From Paenibacillus monticola (GTDB lineage Bacteria > Bacillota > Bacilli > Paenibacillales > Paenibacillaceae): a stretch of 64,000 bases of DNA. A model generated the notes under the pieces. It was not told the DNA's origin. It saw only the letters and a program-made list of their open reading frames with translations, and made no database searches. Position 1 is the first letter of the stretch, and every line of letters begins with the position of its first letter. The position numbers and the translations under genes were made by a program. Shown here in pieces: positions 1 to 9,017 of the stretch. The DNA is taken from assembly GCF_009664975.1 (NCBI RefSeq), contig NZ_WJXB01000004.1, positions 124,001 through 188,000 on the forward strand. Direction: 5' to 3'.

Positions 1-984
1 TCGGATATGCTAAAGGAGCTCACTACCATCAGACCGGACTTTTCCGGTACGTACGGATTGGGTATTGTCTTTCAGGAGACACCGCTCCAGCTCTTTGAAT
101 GGCATGGCGTGAAATGGACCGGGGGTCTTCTGCAGCAGCAGTTATCGCTCTTCCTATTTGCCTTCTTGCTAATTCTTGTAGCGGTGTTGTTGTTCCATGG
201 ATTTAGGGATCAAGCAGCGAAAGGAAGGGGGAAACGAAAGCCATTCGCGGAAGTTACGATCGATGCGAAGACACACATTGATTTAGATAATGCTGGAGTT
301 GATCTGAAGGGAAATTATGTGCGCTCGGATGCCCGAGTCCGTATGTCGGCACTTACCTCTGCGACCGTTCGTGATTCCTTTTTGTCCCTAGTGTATGCAG
401 AATGGCGCTTGATGATGAAAAGCGCTTCGCTTGCTTGGTATGTAGTTGCCGGCATCTTATTCGTCCTTTGTCTTGTTTTCCCCGTTACAACCTCAGCCCA
501 ATGGATGATATGGCCCATAACCTGGATATGGCCGCTGGTGTTTTGGTCCGGAATGGGAAGTCGGGAAACACGCTACCAAACACAATACCTTGTAGCCTCG
601 AGCCCGCGGTTTGCCACCCGCCAGTTGTCAGCGATGTGGATCTCTGGTGTTATGCTGACCTGTATTACAGGGGGAGGCGTGATCATACGAATGATCATGG
701 AGGGAGATCCTGAATATTTAATGGCTTTTATCTCTGCTGTCATTCTAATTCCAAGTTTGGCTCTCGCATCCGGGGTGTTGACCAAGACAAATCGAACCTT
801 TGAAGTAATATACATGATCGTCTGGTATCTGGGTCCATTCAACAAGATACCCTATCTTGATTTTCTGGGCACAAGGTTATCAGAAGGGGGTTCATTGATT
901 CCGAGTCTAAGTTATATGTTAATTAGTAGCGGATTATTAATGGCGGCGTATGTGTCAAGAAGACGCTTAGCTCAAACCTTCTAG
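1..984 (+). CDS. ABC-2-type membrane protein, 5'-partial
   Basis: The reading frame is open to the window edge, so this is the C-terminal part of a longer gene; the ATG at 7 is probably internal. The protein shows one hydrophobic segment near residues 48-65, a hydrophilic loop of about 70 residues, and then five or six further hydrophobic segments. The run of membrane segments and the RRRLAQTF end resemble permeases of ABC-2-type exporters or an uncharacterised membrane component beside an ABC ATPase. The upstream partner is outside the window. No ATPase motifs are present. The family assignment is an inference from topology only. Confidence 0.6.
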   Translation, partial: SDMLKELTTIRPDFSGTYGLGIVFQETPLQLFEWHGVKWTGGLLQQQLSLFLFAFLLILVAVLLFHGFRDQAAKGRGKRKPFAEVTIDAKTHIDLDNAGVDLKGNYVRSDARVRMSALTSATVRDSFLSLVYAEWRLMMKSASLAWYVVAGILFVLCLVFPVTTSAQWMIWPITWIWPLVFWSGMGSRETRYQTQYLVASSPRFATRQLSAMWISGVMLTCITGGGVIIRMIMEGDPEYLMAFISAVILIPSLALASGVLTKTNRTFEVIYMIVWYLGPFNKIPYLDFLGTRLSEGGSLIPSLSYMLISSGLLMAAYVSRRRLAQTF

Positions 985-1039
985 CTGTGGCTGGATCGAA
1001 AAAATCATTTGAATGGAAAGAATAATGGAGGGGGAAAAC

Positions 1040-1276
1040 ATGAAATCAAAATCATTTGCCGGTTTTATGATTAAGATGGCTCTGCTTGGACTTTGCATAG
1101 GTCTGTTGCTGTTCATACTCACGCAGTCGGGGGTTTTTGAGCTTCCGATTGTCATCGGTACAACCTCTTATGAAGGGATGAAGTCTTCACTTCTGCTGCT
1201 GATCGGTTCACCAATCGTACTGATCATCATTGGTTTTGTTATTTCGATTTTTATGCGTTCAGAAAGTGAGAAATAG
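1040..1276 (+). CDS. small two-helix membrane protein, hypothetical
   Basis: A 78-residue protein with two strongly hydrophobic helices (about residues 8-27 and 48-68) joined by a short loop and ending in a charged tail (MRSESEK). The ATG at 1040 is preferred over the in-frame ATG at 1013 because a GGAGGGGG ribosome site lies at 1027-1034, 5 bases upstream. It follows the preceding membrane gene by 55 bases in the same direction and may be co-transcribed. No family recognised. Confidence 0.6.
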   Translation: MKSKSFAGFMIKMALLGLCIGLLLFILTQSGVFELPIVIGTTSYEGMKSSLLLLIGSPIVLIIIGFVISIFMRSESEK

Positions 1277-1444
1277 CTAGGTTTTATTTTCCCAATATGA
1301 TGCCTTTTGATTTTGCCCTGAAAGAAGAGACTCGAGGTGTACTTTGTTACGTAATTATCTCTAAGGTAATGAGAAGGACCCGAGATTGCACATCCCGACA
1401 AACAATATGTTGAGGAATTATACAATTTAAAAACATTAAAGTAA
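1277..1444. other. decayed intergenic sequence
   Basis: No intact gene. A short open stretch at about 1380-1440 (reading PEIAHPDKQYVEELYNLKTLK) ends at a stop and may belong to the decayed receptor-like gene that follows in another frame. No terminator was identified after the gene ending at 1276. Confidence 0.35.
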
Positions 1445-1830
1445 ACCGTTCTTGTAAAGGATAAAAGCGGAGATGTTGTGCTTGATGATACCGGAAATCA
1501 AAAAACGGAAGAACAATCTATTGAATTCAAATCAGACTTAAGTGAAATCACAAAAAAAGCTCTTAGAGGTATTAACGTAGACATCAAGCGGGTTCAATTC
1601 ACGATGGATCAATCTAAACAGAAAGTGGCTGAACAACTCCAGACTGTAGAACAAACGAATCAAGCGTTCCAAGAAATCGCATACTCCGTTATGAGTATTA
1701 CAGAAAGAACCAATCACATTGTGATGTAGCTACAGAAGAGCAGCAGCGGCTACGGATAAAATACAAAAAATGTCAGTGTTATTCAATGACAACGTACTAC
1801 TGGTGGAACGTAGAATTAATGCCTTTAAGC
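1445..1830 (+). pseudogene. remnant of methyl-accepting-chemotaxis-type signalling domain
   Basis: The longest open piece (1478-1729, GTG start, no ribosome site) is a polar helical sequence with the pattern EQLQTVEQTNQAFQEIAYSV, typical of the cytoplasmic coiled coil of methyl-accepting chemotaxis proteins. Straight after the stop, in a shifted frame from about 1735, the sequence continues as TEEQQ and then AATDKIQKMSVLFND, again chemoreceptor-like. This points to at least one frameshift plus loss of both ends. No sensor domain, membrane helices or conserved hairpin tip remain. Family assignment is by motif memory only. Confidence 0.5.
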
Positions 1831-1884
1831 TAGGTCAATAAGGCCTTTTTAGTTCAATACCCTTAGTCGAGTGTTTTCCTGATT

Positions 1885-2010
1885 TATGAAGCTGGTCAAG
1901 TCCCCATTCAGTAGACATTGAAAAAATACCTAGAATACAAGCTGATTCCTGTACTCAACAGGAGTCAGCTTGTTTAGTTTTCGTTGTACTATATCCTCGT
2001 TGCAAAAAAA
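1885..2010 (-). mobile_element. IS3-family (IS150-like) transposase 3' remnant
   Basis: On the minus strand the end of an open frame reads IVQRKLNKLTPVEYRNQL followed by a stop at about 1930. This is the characteristic C-terminus of IS3-family OrfB (YN..R.Q.KL..L.PVEYR). Just beyond, at about 1895-1915 on the minus strand, the sequence TGTCTACTGAATGGGGA resembles an IS150-group terminus. A near-perfect stem-loop (about 1938-1974) covers the last codons. Upstream on the minus strand homology is quickly lost, so only the terminal scrap remains and it cannot transpose. Confidence 0.5.
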
Positions 2011-2265
2011 ACTGTCCAACGGCGATAGGGAGCGCTTGTTATTTCGGAGAATAACTCTTTTGCCGAATCGATCGGGGCATCGATGTCTCATTCTGCATGA
2101 ACAAGAGGACAGGAACCGTTTGTACCCACAAACATGGTCACAAATCAGCGTTTTTAGAATGTAATCCTGCACCACTTCAAATGCTTGTGAAAGTACAAAC
2201 TGAGGCATATAATCGTAATAATATTTCGCTGACACTGTGAAAAATAGTGGAGGAGAAATATCTAG

Positions 2266-2468
2266 ATGAATTCAATAGGTGATTCCATCCGCAAAACAAG
2301 AAAAAAGAAAAAATTAACTCTCCATGACGCAGCAACAAAATGGGTCCGTTTTGGGGGGGGCTAGAAGAAAGAAATAGCATTTATTATGACGCTACCATTC
2401 CTCATCGCTATAAAAATATCTGGAAAGGCGAAACCATACTGCTTTCCGTCTCGACCCCGCCGTTCTAA
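2266..2468 (+). pseudogene. internally deleted XRE-cupin transcriptional regulator
   Basis: The 5' part begins with ATG at 2266 behind a GGAGGAG site (2250-2256) and reads IGDSIRKTRKKKKLTLHDAA, the start of an XRE-type helix-turn-helix. It hits a stop at 2362-2364 just after an eight-G run (2353-2360). In another frame, from about 2355 to a stop at 2466-2468, the sequence reads LEERNSIYYDATIPHRYKN and ends in STPPF, the C-terminal end of a cupin domain as found in XRE-cupin regulators. Roughly 110 middle residues are missing. Start and stop regions are well preserved, so the loss looks like one deletion, possibly joined at the G run. Not functional. Confidence 0.65.
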
Positions 2469-2519
2469 TTAACAATATGTATTTTTCATCATTATTTTTG
2501 ATCAAGAGGAGTAAGGTCT

Positions 2520-4145
2520 ATGGATACAAATAATAGGTTATATGCATTTAAGTCTATTTCCCGATTTTCTTGCAGTCGCATTCAGTTGGAGCAACGGGTC
2601 AGCACTCGATTTGGATGGATGCTGATCACAATAGCAGGAACTGGAGCGGTTATTACCGATCATCAGCGTCATGTTATGTCATTCGGCAGTGCTTTGTTAG
2701 GGCAGTCAGGAAACCTTGTACTTCAAGCGGAACGATATGATGAAGAGAGTATATTTTTTTTTATTGAGTTCATTGCTGTTCCATTACCCGAATTTTTAGA
2801 TGAGGACAGTCTGACTAAGAAGGAATCTCATTGGGCCAAAGTCAAGGAGGCATCGCATGCTAATGAGTTAGTGACATTGGCGGAACGGTTGTTTTCGGTC
2901 ATGAATATGAATGCTGAATCCACGCAGCGCAGTTTGACCACACATATATTCATACAACAGATGATGCTTTGGTGGCTGAGCTATGATCACAACGAGCATA
3001 ATCAACAACGGACGACAGATCAGGCAGTATTGTCAACTATGCATTACATGGAAGTTCATTTTACAGAAACTTTGACGAGAGAACAATTAGCTGCAATAGC
3101 AGGGATAGCCAGCACTTATTTCTCGGTTCTCTGCAAGAGATTAACCGGAATAAGTCCTTCCGACTATCTGGAGCGGCTTCGTGTCCATCGTGTAGCCGAG
3201 CTGCTGCTGCAAGGAAGAGAAAACAAGGGGGATCTGGCTGAGGTATCACGTCATTCCGGCTTTCGCGATCCGTGGTACATGAGTAAAAGGTTTCGAAAGC
3301 TTCAGGGCATGAGCCCCACGGTTTATAGGAGCAGTTTCATTCCTGAACGGGTGGCTTCACTGGAGTATCCATATACCTATCATTTGATTGCACTTGGCAT
3401 CCTTCCATCTGCTGCACGCTTCAACAATTATAACGATGTAATCCCGCGAACCATACACGAAGCTATTGTAGAGCTTCCCTCTTTAATGTCTATTGAAAGT
3501 CAAATACAATTGCTCATTAAGAGTAAACCACAAGTCATTCTTACTTACGATATGGAGAATGTTCGTGAAAGACTTAGATGGGTCGCACCGGTAGTTTATA
3601 TCCCTTGGTTATCGATGAACTGGCGGGAACATATGAAGACCATTGGTCGGTTATTTCTAAGAGAAGCCGAAGCAGTCCATTGTATAGAAGTATTGGATCG
3701 GCAGGCGGAGCAGGTCAGGCTTCAAGTATACGCCAAGATAGCACCTGGCACGAGGATTAGTGTGTTCAAAATCGAAAATAAACATTGTTATTTGTATGGC
3801 ATTAGAGATACAGGCTGCATTTTCTATGAATTTCTCGGGTATTCTCCTCATCCTCATATCCAACAGCGTATTGCTCAAAATCCGAATTTTCATAGTATGG
3901 AGATTTCGATAAAGCAAATGACGGAATATGCAGGAGAAGTGAATTTTGTCATCCTGAATCCGGATTTGAGCGAGCAAAGCGATTATCTGCGAATGAACGA
4001 ACATTGGAGGCAGTTCGAAATTGCGATTAAGCATCCGGTGATCTATCTCGATTATCGTGAGTGGCTACACTATGATCCGATCAATATTGCGGCTCAATTG
4101 CAAAAAATCAATGGTTTACTAGCCGGAGTAGCGCAGGTTCGTTAA
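2520..4145 (+). CDS. AraC-family activator fused to siderophore-binding-like domain (Btr-like)
   Basis: A 541-residue protein. The N-terminal ~150 residues form a cupin-like AraC sensor part. Two AraC helix-turn-helices follow (about 176-272; LAAIAGIASTYFSVLCKRL and EVSRHSGFRDPWYMSKRF). Residues ~275-541 resemble the FhuD/TroA-type periplasmic siderophore-binding fold but lack any signal peptide. This layout matches Btr (YbbB) of Bacillus subtilis, a cytoplasmic activator that senses the siderophore bacillibactin and turns on its uptake genes. Start chosen from AGAGGAG at 2505-2511. It lies directly upstream of a siderophore-binding lipoprotein gene with a Fur box between them, supporting a role in iron uptake. 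The exact ligand cannot be read from sequence. Confidence 0.88.
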   Translation: MDTNNRLYAFKSISRFSCSRIQLEQRVSTRFGWMLITIAGTGAVITDHQRHVMSFGSALLGQSGNLVLQAERYDEESIFFFIEFIAVPLPEFLDEDSLTKKESHWAKVKEASHANELVTLAERLFSVMNMNAESTQRSLTTHIFIQQMMLWWLSYDHNEHNQQRTTDQAVLSTMHYMEVHFTETLTREQLAAIAGIASTYFSVLCKRLTGISPSDYLERLRVHRVAELLLQGRENKGDLAEVSRHSGFRDPWYMSKRFRKLQGMSPTVYRSSFIPERVASLEYPYTYHLIALGILPSAARFNNYNDVIPRTIHEAIVELPSLMSIESQIQLLIKSKPQVILTYDMENVRERLRWVAPVVYIPWLSMNWREHMKTIGRLFLREAEAVHCIEVLDRQAEQVRLQVYAKIAPGTRISVFKIENKHCYLYGIRDTGCIFYEFLGYSPHPHIQQRIAQNPNFHSMEISIKQMTEYAGEVNFVILNPDLSEQSDYLRMNEHWRQFEIAIKHPVIYLDYREWLHYDPINIAAQLQKINGLLAGVAQVR

Positions 4146-4206
4146 CAATATGACCAATTGCTTTTAATAATCGGATATAGTAGCTTTCCGTATTCCAAAC
4201 TATAAT

Positions 4207-4225
4207 GATAATGATAATGATTATC
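4207..4225 (+). promoter_or_regulatory. Fur box
   Basis: The 19-mer GATAATGATAATGATTATC matches the classical Fur consensus at 18 of 19 positions. It sits 35 bases before the start codon of the siderophore-binding lipoprotein gene, so iron-loaded Fur should repress that gene. Confidence 0.9.
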
Positions 4226-4259
4226 AGTTTCAATAGATGATGCGGAGGGAATCGAAGAG

Positions 4260-5282
4260 ATGCGTACTGGGAAAATGGTTATCGCTAGCATGCTATTTAT
4301 ATTTATCATGTCATTAACGGCGTGTGGTCAGAAGAATATAACCGACACCAAAGGAACAGAGACACCAGCTGCAACAGGCACGACAGTGGAGCCATCACTA
4401 GAACCGAAAGAAAGTGCAGCAGAGGAACCAAAGGTGCGAACAGTAAATACTGTGAATGGGGACGTGACCATCCCAGTTAATCCACAGCGAATCGTGGCAA
4501 CTTATTATGTTGGCGAACTAGCAGCTCTTGGCATCAAGCCGATCGGTACTGTAATCCGTCAGCTGGGAGATAAAAATCCCAATCTGGCTGCATATACAGA
4601 AGGAATAGTGGACATCGGCGAATTCCCTCCAAGTCTGGAGGCTATTGCCGCATTGGAGCCTGATTTAATCATTGCGACTGATTTTGATGGTATCGAATAT
4701 GAGGATTATTCCAAGATCGCCCCTACGATTATCATTCCATGGGTAGCTGAAGATGTTACAACTAAGCTGCGTACCTTTGCGACACTTTTCAATAAAGAAC
4801 AAGAAGCTGAGAAATTTATCGCTGAATCAGAAGCGAAAGTCGTCGAAGCCAGAGAGGCAATCAAGGGTTATGTATCTGAGGGCGAGACCTTCTCAATCAT
4901 TAGGTTCTTTGGTAAATCTATTAGAGTGTATGGAGGGCGCGATATTGGCCATTCCCTATATAACAGTCTGCAGTTGACGCCGTCACCGCTTATTAAAGAA
5001 GCTATGGAGCAGAATCCGAACTTCACAAGCACGGAGGATGTCTCTTTGGAAGTGATCTCAAAATATGCGGCTGATCGTATATTTGTTGTAGTGACTGATG
5101 AAGATGGTGACAAGTACTATGATGAATTGCAAAAATTATCTGTCTGGACAGACCTGCCAGCAGTCAAGAATAATAAAGTGTACAAAATTCCAGCCGATAA
5201 GTGGTTCACCTATGACCCTATTTCCAACAATGTAACGTTGGACGAAGCTGTTCGTATTCTGAAAGAGGACGGTCTGAAATAG
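4260..5282 (+). CDS. iron-siderophore ABC transporter substrate-binding lipoprotein
   Basis: A 340-residue lipoprotein. The signal peptide ends in a lipobox (SLTAC, Cys at about 22), then comes a Thr/Glu/Pro-rich spacer and a type III periplasmic-binding fold beginning at [20 protein letters not shown] and continuing with [10 protein letters not shown] and [10 protein letters not shown], typical of FhuD/FeuA/YfiY-like proteins. It captures ferric siderophore outside the membrane for an ABC importer, whose permease and ATPase genes are absent from this window. A GGAGGGA site precedes the start. Regulation by Fur (4207-4225) and by the upstream AraC-type activator is inferred. Confidence 0.92.
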   Translation: MRTGKMVIASMLFIFIMSLTACGQKNITDTKGTETPAATGTTVEPSLEPKESAAEEPKVRTVNTVNGDVTIPVNPQRIVATYYVGELAALGIKPIGTVIRQLGDKNPNLAAYTEGIVDIGEFPPSLEAIAALEPDLIIATDFDGIEYEDYSKIAPTIIIPWVAEDVTTKLRTFATLFNKEQEAEKFIAESEAKVVEAREAIKGYVSEGETFSIIRFFGKSIRVYGGRDIGHSLYNSLQLTPSPLIKEAMEQNPNFTSTEDVSLEVISKYAADRIFVVVTDEDGDKYYDELQKLSVWTDLPAVKNNKVYKIPADKWFTYDPISNNVTLDEAVRILKEDGLK

Positions 5283-5296
5283 AGGAGATAATCAAT

Positions 5297-5473
5297 ATGG
5301 CAGTTGAATTGGAGCTATATGACGTTATTATTGTTGGGGGCGGTCCAGCTGGATTGTATGCTGCATTCTATAGCGGGATGCGGAATATGAAGACGAAGCT
5401 TATTGAGGCAAAGGATGAACTTGGCGGCTGGATGTTAATCTATCCGGATTCCCTGGGATACACTTGGTCTTGA
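5297..5473 (+). pseudogene. 5' fragment of ferredoxin/flavodoxin-NADP reductase (TrxB-like, YumC type)
   Basis: The ATG at 5297 follows an AGAGGAG site and lies 14 bases after the siderophore-binding gene, so it was the next gene of an iron operon. It encodes a dinucleotide-binding start ([19 protein letters not shown], then IEAKDELGG), typical of the FAD domain of type-2 ferredoxin-NADP reductases, some of which reduce ferric siderophores. After about 44 residues similarity stops and the frame ends at 5471-5473. About 280 residues of the usual ~330 are missing. The sequence passes directly into a truncated response regulator, so a deletion joined the two genes. Confidence 0.75.
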
Positions 5474-6992
5474 ATTGTCGGCTTCGTGCTCGGATGGCAA
5501 ACAGGCCTGGGAAGCCTGCCAGCTGCACCAGCCCGATATTCTGCTCACAGATATCGGCATGCCGGCGATGAATGGATTGGAGTTAATCCAGAGAGCCCGT
5601 GAAGTAAATCCCCAGCTTCAGACGATTATATTGTCCTGTCACGGGGAATTTGAATATGCCCAAAAGGCCGTGAAATTGAATGTTGCCGAATATATATTGA
5701 AAGAAAGCCTGCAAATCGATCAGGTGATTTCTGTATTGGCCGAGGCGGTCTCCCGTTTAGAGGTTAAAATGATATCCCAAAATAATTACCTCCAGATGCA
5801 AAAGCTGGTCAGTCAAAATCACTCAGCCATCCGGACGAGATTCATCCGCATGTTCGTGGAGCAACCGGTTTGGGATGAAGCAGAGTGGTTCGGACAAGCC
5901 GAAGTTATGGGGGTCCGGCTGCAAAAAGGTATCCCATACTTGCCCGTGTTGGCAATCCCGGAACGCTCCTATGAACTGGAAAGACGTTTTGGCGGGATCG
6001 TGAACATGCAGTTTGTAATTGATAATGTGTTACAGGAATTTCTGGGAATTGACGGAATCATCCAGTTCGCTTTAACAGAACGGCAGTTCATACTATTCAT
6101 ACCCTTTCCGCATAGTATCATTCGAAATCTCTATGAGGATTTCAGAAATAAATTCCTGTATGTACAGAAGATGTCGAAGCTGCACTTGCGTATGGGTATT
6201 TCATTTTTTTACGGCGATGCCACTCCCAGCCTTATCGAAATAAAGAAACAGATTCAGGCGTTACTGGATTCCCATGCTCTACGCTTTTATACTGCTGAAG
6301 GAGCTATTATGAAGCTGGAACCTGTTAAGACGACCAACGAGGACCTGTTTATTCACTACTCTGAAATCCTTCAGCAGTTAAGAGACTGTATCCAAAATGA
6401 AGATAGTTCACGGATTTCTGCTACTGTCACAGATATCAAAAATTATATCAGCGCCATGAAATATCCGGTAGAAAGCGTAAAAAGCTGGTTGCTCAAAATG
6501 GTTATGGAACTAGAATTAAAATATATAGTAATGCAAAACTTTGTTAATAATTTCAATAGTGAAAGGTATCAGCGCTCTATACGGGAATTCGAAACCCTCA
6601 ATCAGCTGATGGAATGGCTTGAAGGATTCTTGAAAGATAAAATAGTGATGCTGAAATCTATATGGAAACAAAATGTAAGAAAAGAAGTGGCCGAAGCAAA
6701 ACGTTATGTTATGAACCATATTGGGGAGAAGGTTGGAATGGATGAAATGGCCAAACGTCTGGGGTTGAACCCTACCCATTTTAGCCGGTTATTTAAAATC
6801 GAGACAGGTCTCACCTTTATTGAGTATGTTACCAAACTAAAAATGGAACGTGCTCAGGATCTGTTAAATCAAACAAACATCACCATTGTAGATATTGCAG
6901 AGCAGTTAGGGTATGACAATGCCAGCTATTTCATAAAACTCTTCCGTAATTTCTCTGGTGTGACTCCTGTGGAATTCCGAAAATCCATCTAA
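5448..6992 (+). pseudogene. YesN-type response regulator with AraC output, 5'-truncated
   Basis: From about 5448 the frame reads [17 protein letters not shown] and on through PDILLTDIGMPAMNG (phospho-acceptor Asp of the receiver) to YILKESL (conserved Lys). It then has a long middle region and a C-terminal AraC domain (RYVMNHIGEKVGMDEMAKRL ... NPTHFSRLF ... DIAEQLGYDNASYFIKLFR). The first ~25-30 receiver residues, including the acidic Asp pair, are lost. The only possible start is a TTG at 5475, one base after the stop of the upstream fragment, so a 505-residue product could arise by coupled translation, but phosphorylation should be impaired. No partner kinase is present. Confidence 0.72.
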
Positions 6993-7057
6993 AAAAATAC
7001 TAAAACCGAACTGTGCTCGCGTGTCATAATCAACAAAATTTCCCACTGAATGTCTTA

Positions 7058-7663
7058 TCAGCTCCTGTCTGCATTACTGGGCGGGGCTATTTGATGCTCA
7101 GTATATCCTGAAGCTTCAAGGTTCTTTTCAAGCAATGCCCCCAATCGCTGAGCCATAAAGGAAGGAGGGAGAGGCATACCATTCTTGAACCACCATTCCA
7201 CAACCCCTACGATAGCCGCTCCTAAGAATTGAATATCCACATACTCACCGTCAGTTAATCCTTGATTGCTCCCTTCGGGCACATTATCCCCTAATTCTTG
7301 GAGAAAAAATGCAAGGAATCGATTGCGGAAAAATGGGCTTCCTTTACTGGCTAGTAATGCCGAGAAGAATAAAGAATGACTCTCAAAATACTCGAACCAT
7401 ACCAACCCCATATCTTTATAATCGGCGTCATCGTCTGTCGAATTGCAGAGTTCCCGTATATCGTCAATATGTTCTTCGATGAGCTTATCCAGAAGATCAA
7501 ATTTATCCGTGTAGTGAAGATAGATAGTTCTTCGGCTAACATCTGCCCGGTCAGAAATATCTTGTATTGTAATCTGATCAAATTTCTTCTCAATCATCAG
7601 TTCAATAACAGCCATTTTGATTGCTTCTTGGGATTTGCGTATCCTTCGATCCATCTTTAACAC
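7058..7663 (-). CDS. TetR/AcrR-family transcriptional regulator
   Basis: A 201-residue protein with the TetR helix-turn-helix near the N-terminus (ITIQDISDRADVSRRTIYLHY then KFDLLDKLIEEHI). The remainder is a helical ligand-binding domain. The GTG at 7663 has a weak GGTGA site; the ATG at 7654 (MDRRIRKSQ) is an alternative start. It is divergent from an NAD(P)-binding oxidoreductase gene, and the 206-base gap contains an inverted repeat (AATTGTA at 7744 and TACAATT at 7770) that could be its operator. Repression of the neighbour is inferred. Confidence 0.85.
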   Translation of the reverse strand: MLKMDRRIRKSQEAIKMAVIELMIEKKFDQITIQDISDRADVSRRTIYLHYTDKFDLLDKLIEEHIDDIRELCNSTDDDADYKDMGLVWFEYFESHSLFFSALLASKGSPFFRNRFLAFFLQELGDNVPEGSNQGLTDGEYVDIQFLGAAIVGVVEWWFKNGMPLPPSFMAQRLGALLEKNLEASGYTEHQIAPPSNADRS

Positions 7664-7869
7664 TTGAGAATCACCAGCTTTCCTGAAAATAAATACACAA
7701 TAATAAAGGATCTGTGAACTAATGCACGGAACCTGCCTTTTTAAGAATTGTAGACTTTCTATTTCTGTTTACAATTATACATAGTTGTTCCTTAATACAC
7801 TAATGTGCATTTTATGTACATATATGGGGATGAAGTTATCATGATTACTAGTCGAGGGGGAACATTTCA

Positions 7870-8565
7870 ATGAAAATTGCGATTATTGGAGCAACAGGGG
7901 GGACGGGAAGGAAAGTGCTGGAGCGTGCACTTGAATTGGGACATGAGGTTGTAGCTGTAGCCCGCCGGCCGGAAGGCATTACCTCTGCAGAGCGGCTCAT
8001 CATTCGGCAGGGGGATGTATTCGATGTGTCAAGTATGGCCAAAGCCATTGCCGGTACAGATGTGGTAATCAGCTGCATTGGTCCAACCAGTAACTTCTCG
8101 CGGGGTAACGGCACGTCGAAGGGAGTCCTGAATGTCCTGGCGGCAAACTTCTCACCCGGTACCGTCATGTCGAAGGGAATTCCGAATATTATTGCAGCCT
8201 GTCAGGAGGCTGGAGTTAAGCGACTAGTCATGCAGAGTGGCATTGGGTTGAGCGATGGGAAGGAGCTTTCCGCAGGTAATCGGTGGGCTATAGGCATGAA
8301 TCGCTGCATCTTATCGAAGGCGATCGAGGATAAGGCGATGGCTGAGCATGCGGTGCAACGGAGTGGCTTGGATTGGGTCATTGTACGACCGGCAGGGCTG
8401 AATAACGCAGCTGCCACTCTGAACTATACAGCAGGCCCATTAGCACGCATCGCTCCATTCCGGCCGCTATCTTTTATGGACTGTGCCGACTGCCTTGTAC
8501 GGGCGGCGGGTGAGCCCGCATGGGTCGGTAAGATCGTAAATGTTGGACGAGGAATGAGAAAATAA
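7870..8565 (+). CDS. NAD(P)-binding SDR/NmrA-like oxidoreductase
   Basis: A 231-residue atypical short-chain dehydrogenase. The Rossmann motif GATGGTGRKVLERALELGH is at the N-terminus, followed by GDVFDVSSMAKAIAGTDVVI and a late VRPAGL segment typical of NAD(P)H-binding epimerase-like proteins. A GAGGGGGA site at 7855-7862 supports the ATG at 7870. Its substrate is unknown. It is divergent from the TetR gene ending at 7058 and probably controlled by it. Confidence 0.82.
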   Translation: MKIAIIGATGGTGRKVLERALELGHEVVAVARRPEGITSAERLIIRQGDVFDVSSMAKAIAGTDVVISCIGPTSNFSRGNGTSKGVLNVLAANFSPGTVMSKGIPNIIAACQEAGVKRLVMQSGIGLSDGKELSAGNRWAIGMNRCILSKAIEDKAMAEHAVQRSGLDWVIVRPAGLNNAAATLNYTAGPLARIAPFRPLSFMDCADCLVRAAGEPAWVGKIVNVGRGMRK

Positions 8566-8624
8566 TCATTAAGGTTTCAAACATGGTTCATTACAGAGAC
8601 AAGTTGGATAAAGCTCAAGCTGGT

Positions 8625-8791
8625 GAGACTTCCTAAAAGCGTGGGATCGCTCAGCATCCGCAACAATTATTAAGCGAAAATCGTGCCGTGAAAAATCTGG
8701 TCGCTCTCATAAGGATTGGTTTATATGAATGCGAGAAGGCCATCCTTTACGGGATGGCCTTCAAACTTGCCGCTTCAGCCATCGTGGGGAA
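8625..8791 (+). repeat. dispersed duplicate, copy 1 (pair with 15805-15970)
   Basis: This stretch matches 15805-15970 at about nine bases in ten. The first ~40 bases correspond to the last 13 codons and stop of the NmrA-like gene, but here they lack the rest of that gene. The shared block includes a 28-base hairpin and the flanking CAAACTTGCCGCTTCAGCC. Homology ends at the same point (GTGGGGAA) in both copies. Confidence 0.85.
8735..8762 (+). terminator. hairpin in duplicate copy 1
   Basis: Perfect 11-base stem GAAGGCCATCC/GGATGGCCTTC with a short loop. The whole 28-base hairpin is the exact reverse complement of its counterpart at 15914-15941. It lacks a strong U-tract, so terminator function is uncertain. 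Confidence 0.5.
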
Positions 8792-9017
8792 CTCCACAAG
8801 TGATGGTAAAGGAAAGATTTGAGTTGACGATACCAGCGACTTACCAAAGATGGGAAACTGTCTTTTAGTCATGCTTCCTAACTCGTTTTAACGTCTGTTA
8901 ATGTGGTATATGTTGCTTAAGCAAAATAAAGGAAACTTTTACAGCATAGAGTTCCATTCGATTGGCTCAATCCCTTCATTTATGTTGCTATACTATTCTT
9001 AAAATACCAGAATAACC

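Larger units (their letters stand above)
8566..9017. other. intergenic region with duplicated segment, no gene
   Basis: This 452-base stretch carries no convincing gene. Bases 8625-8791 are a copy of the end of the NmrA-like gene and downstream sequence found at 15805-15970. The remaining bases show only very short open frames. The last part is probably the 3' flank of the minus-strand VOC gene. Confidence 0.6.

Noticed and set aside
1970..2164. 64-codon plus-strand frame
   Set aside because: Overlaps the minus-strand IS3-family remnant; composition gives no protein signature.
8792..8870. Very short open frame (21 codons) after the duplicated block
   Set aside because: No ribosome site, too short to support.
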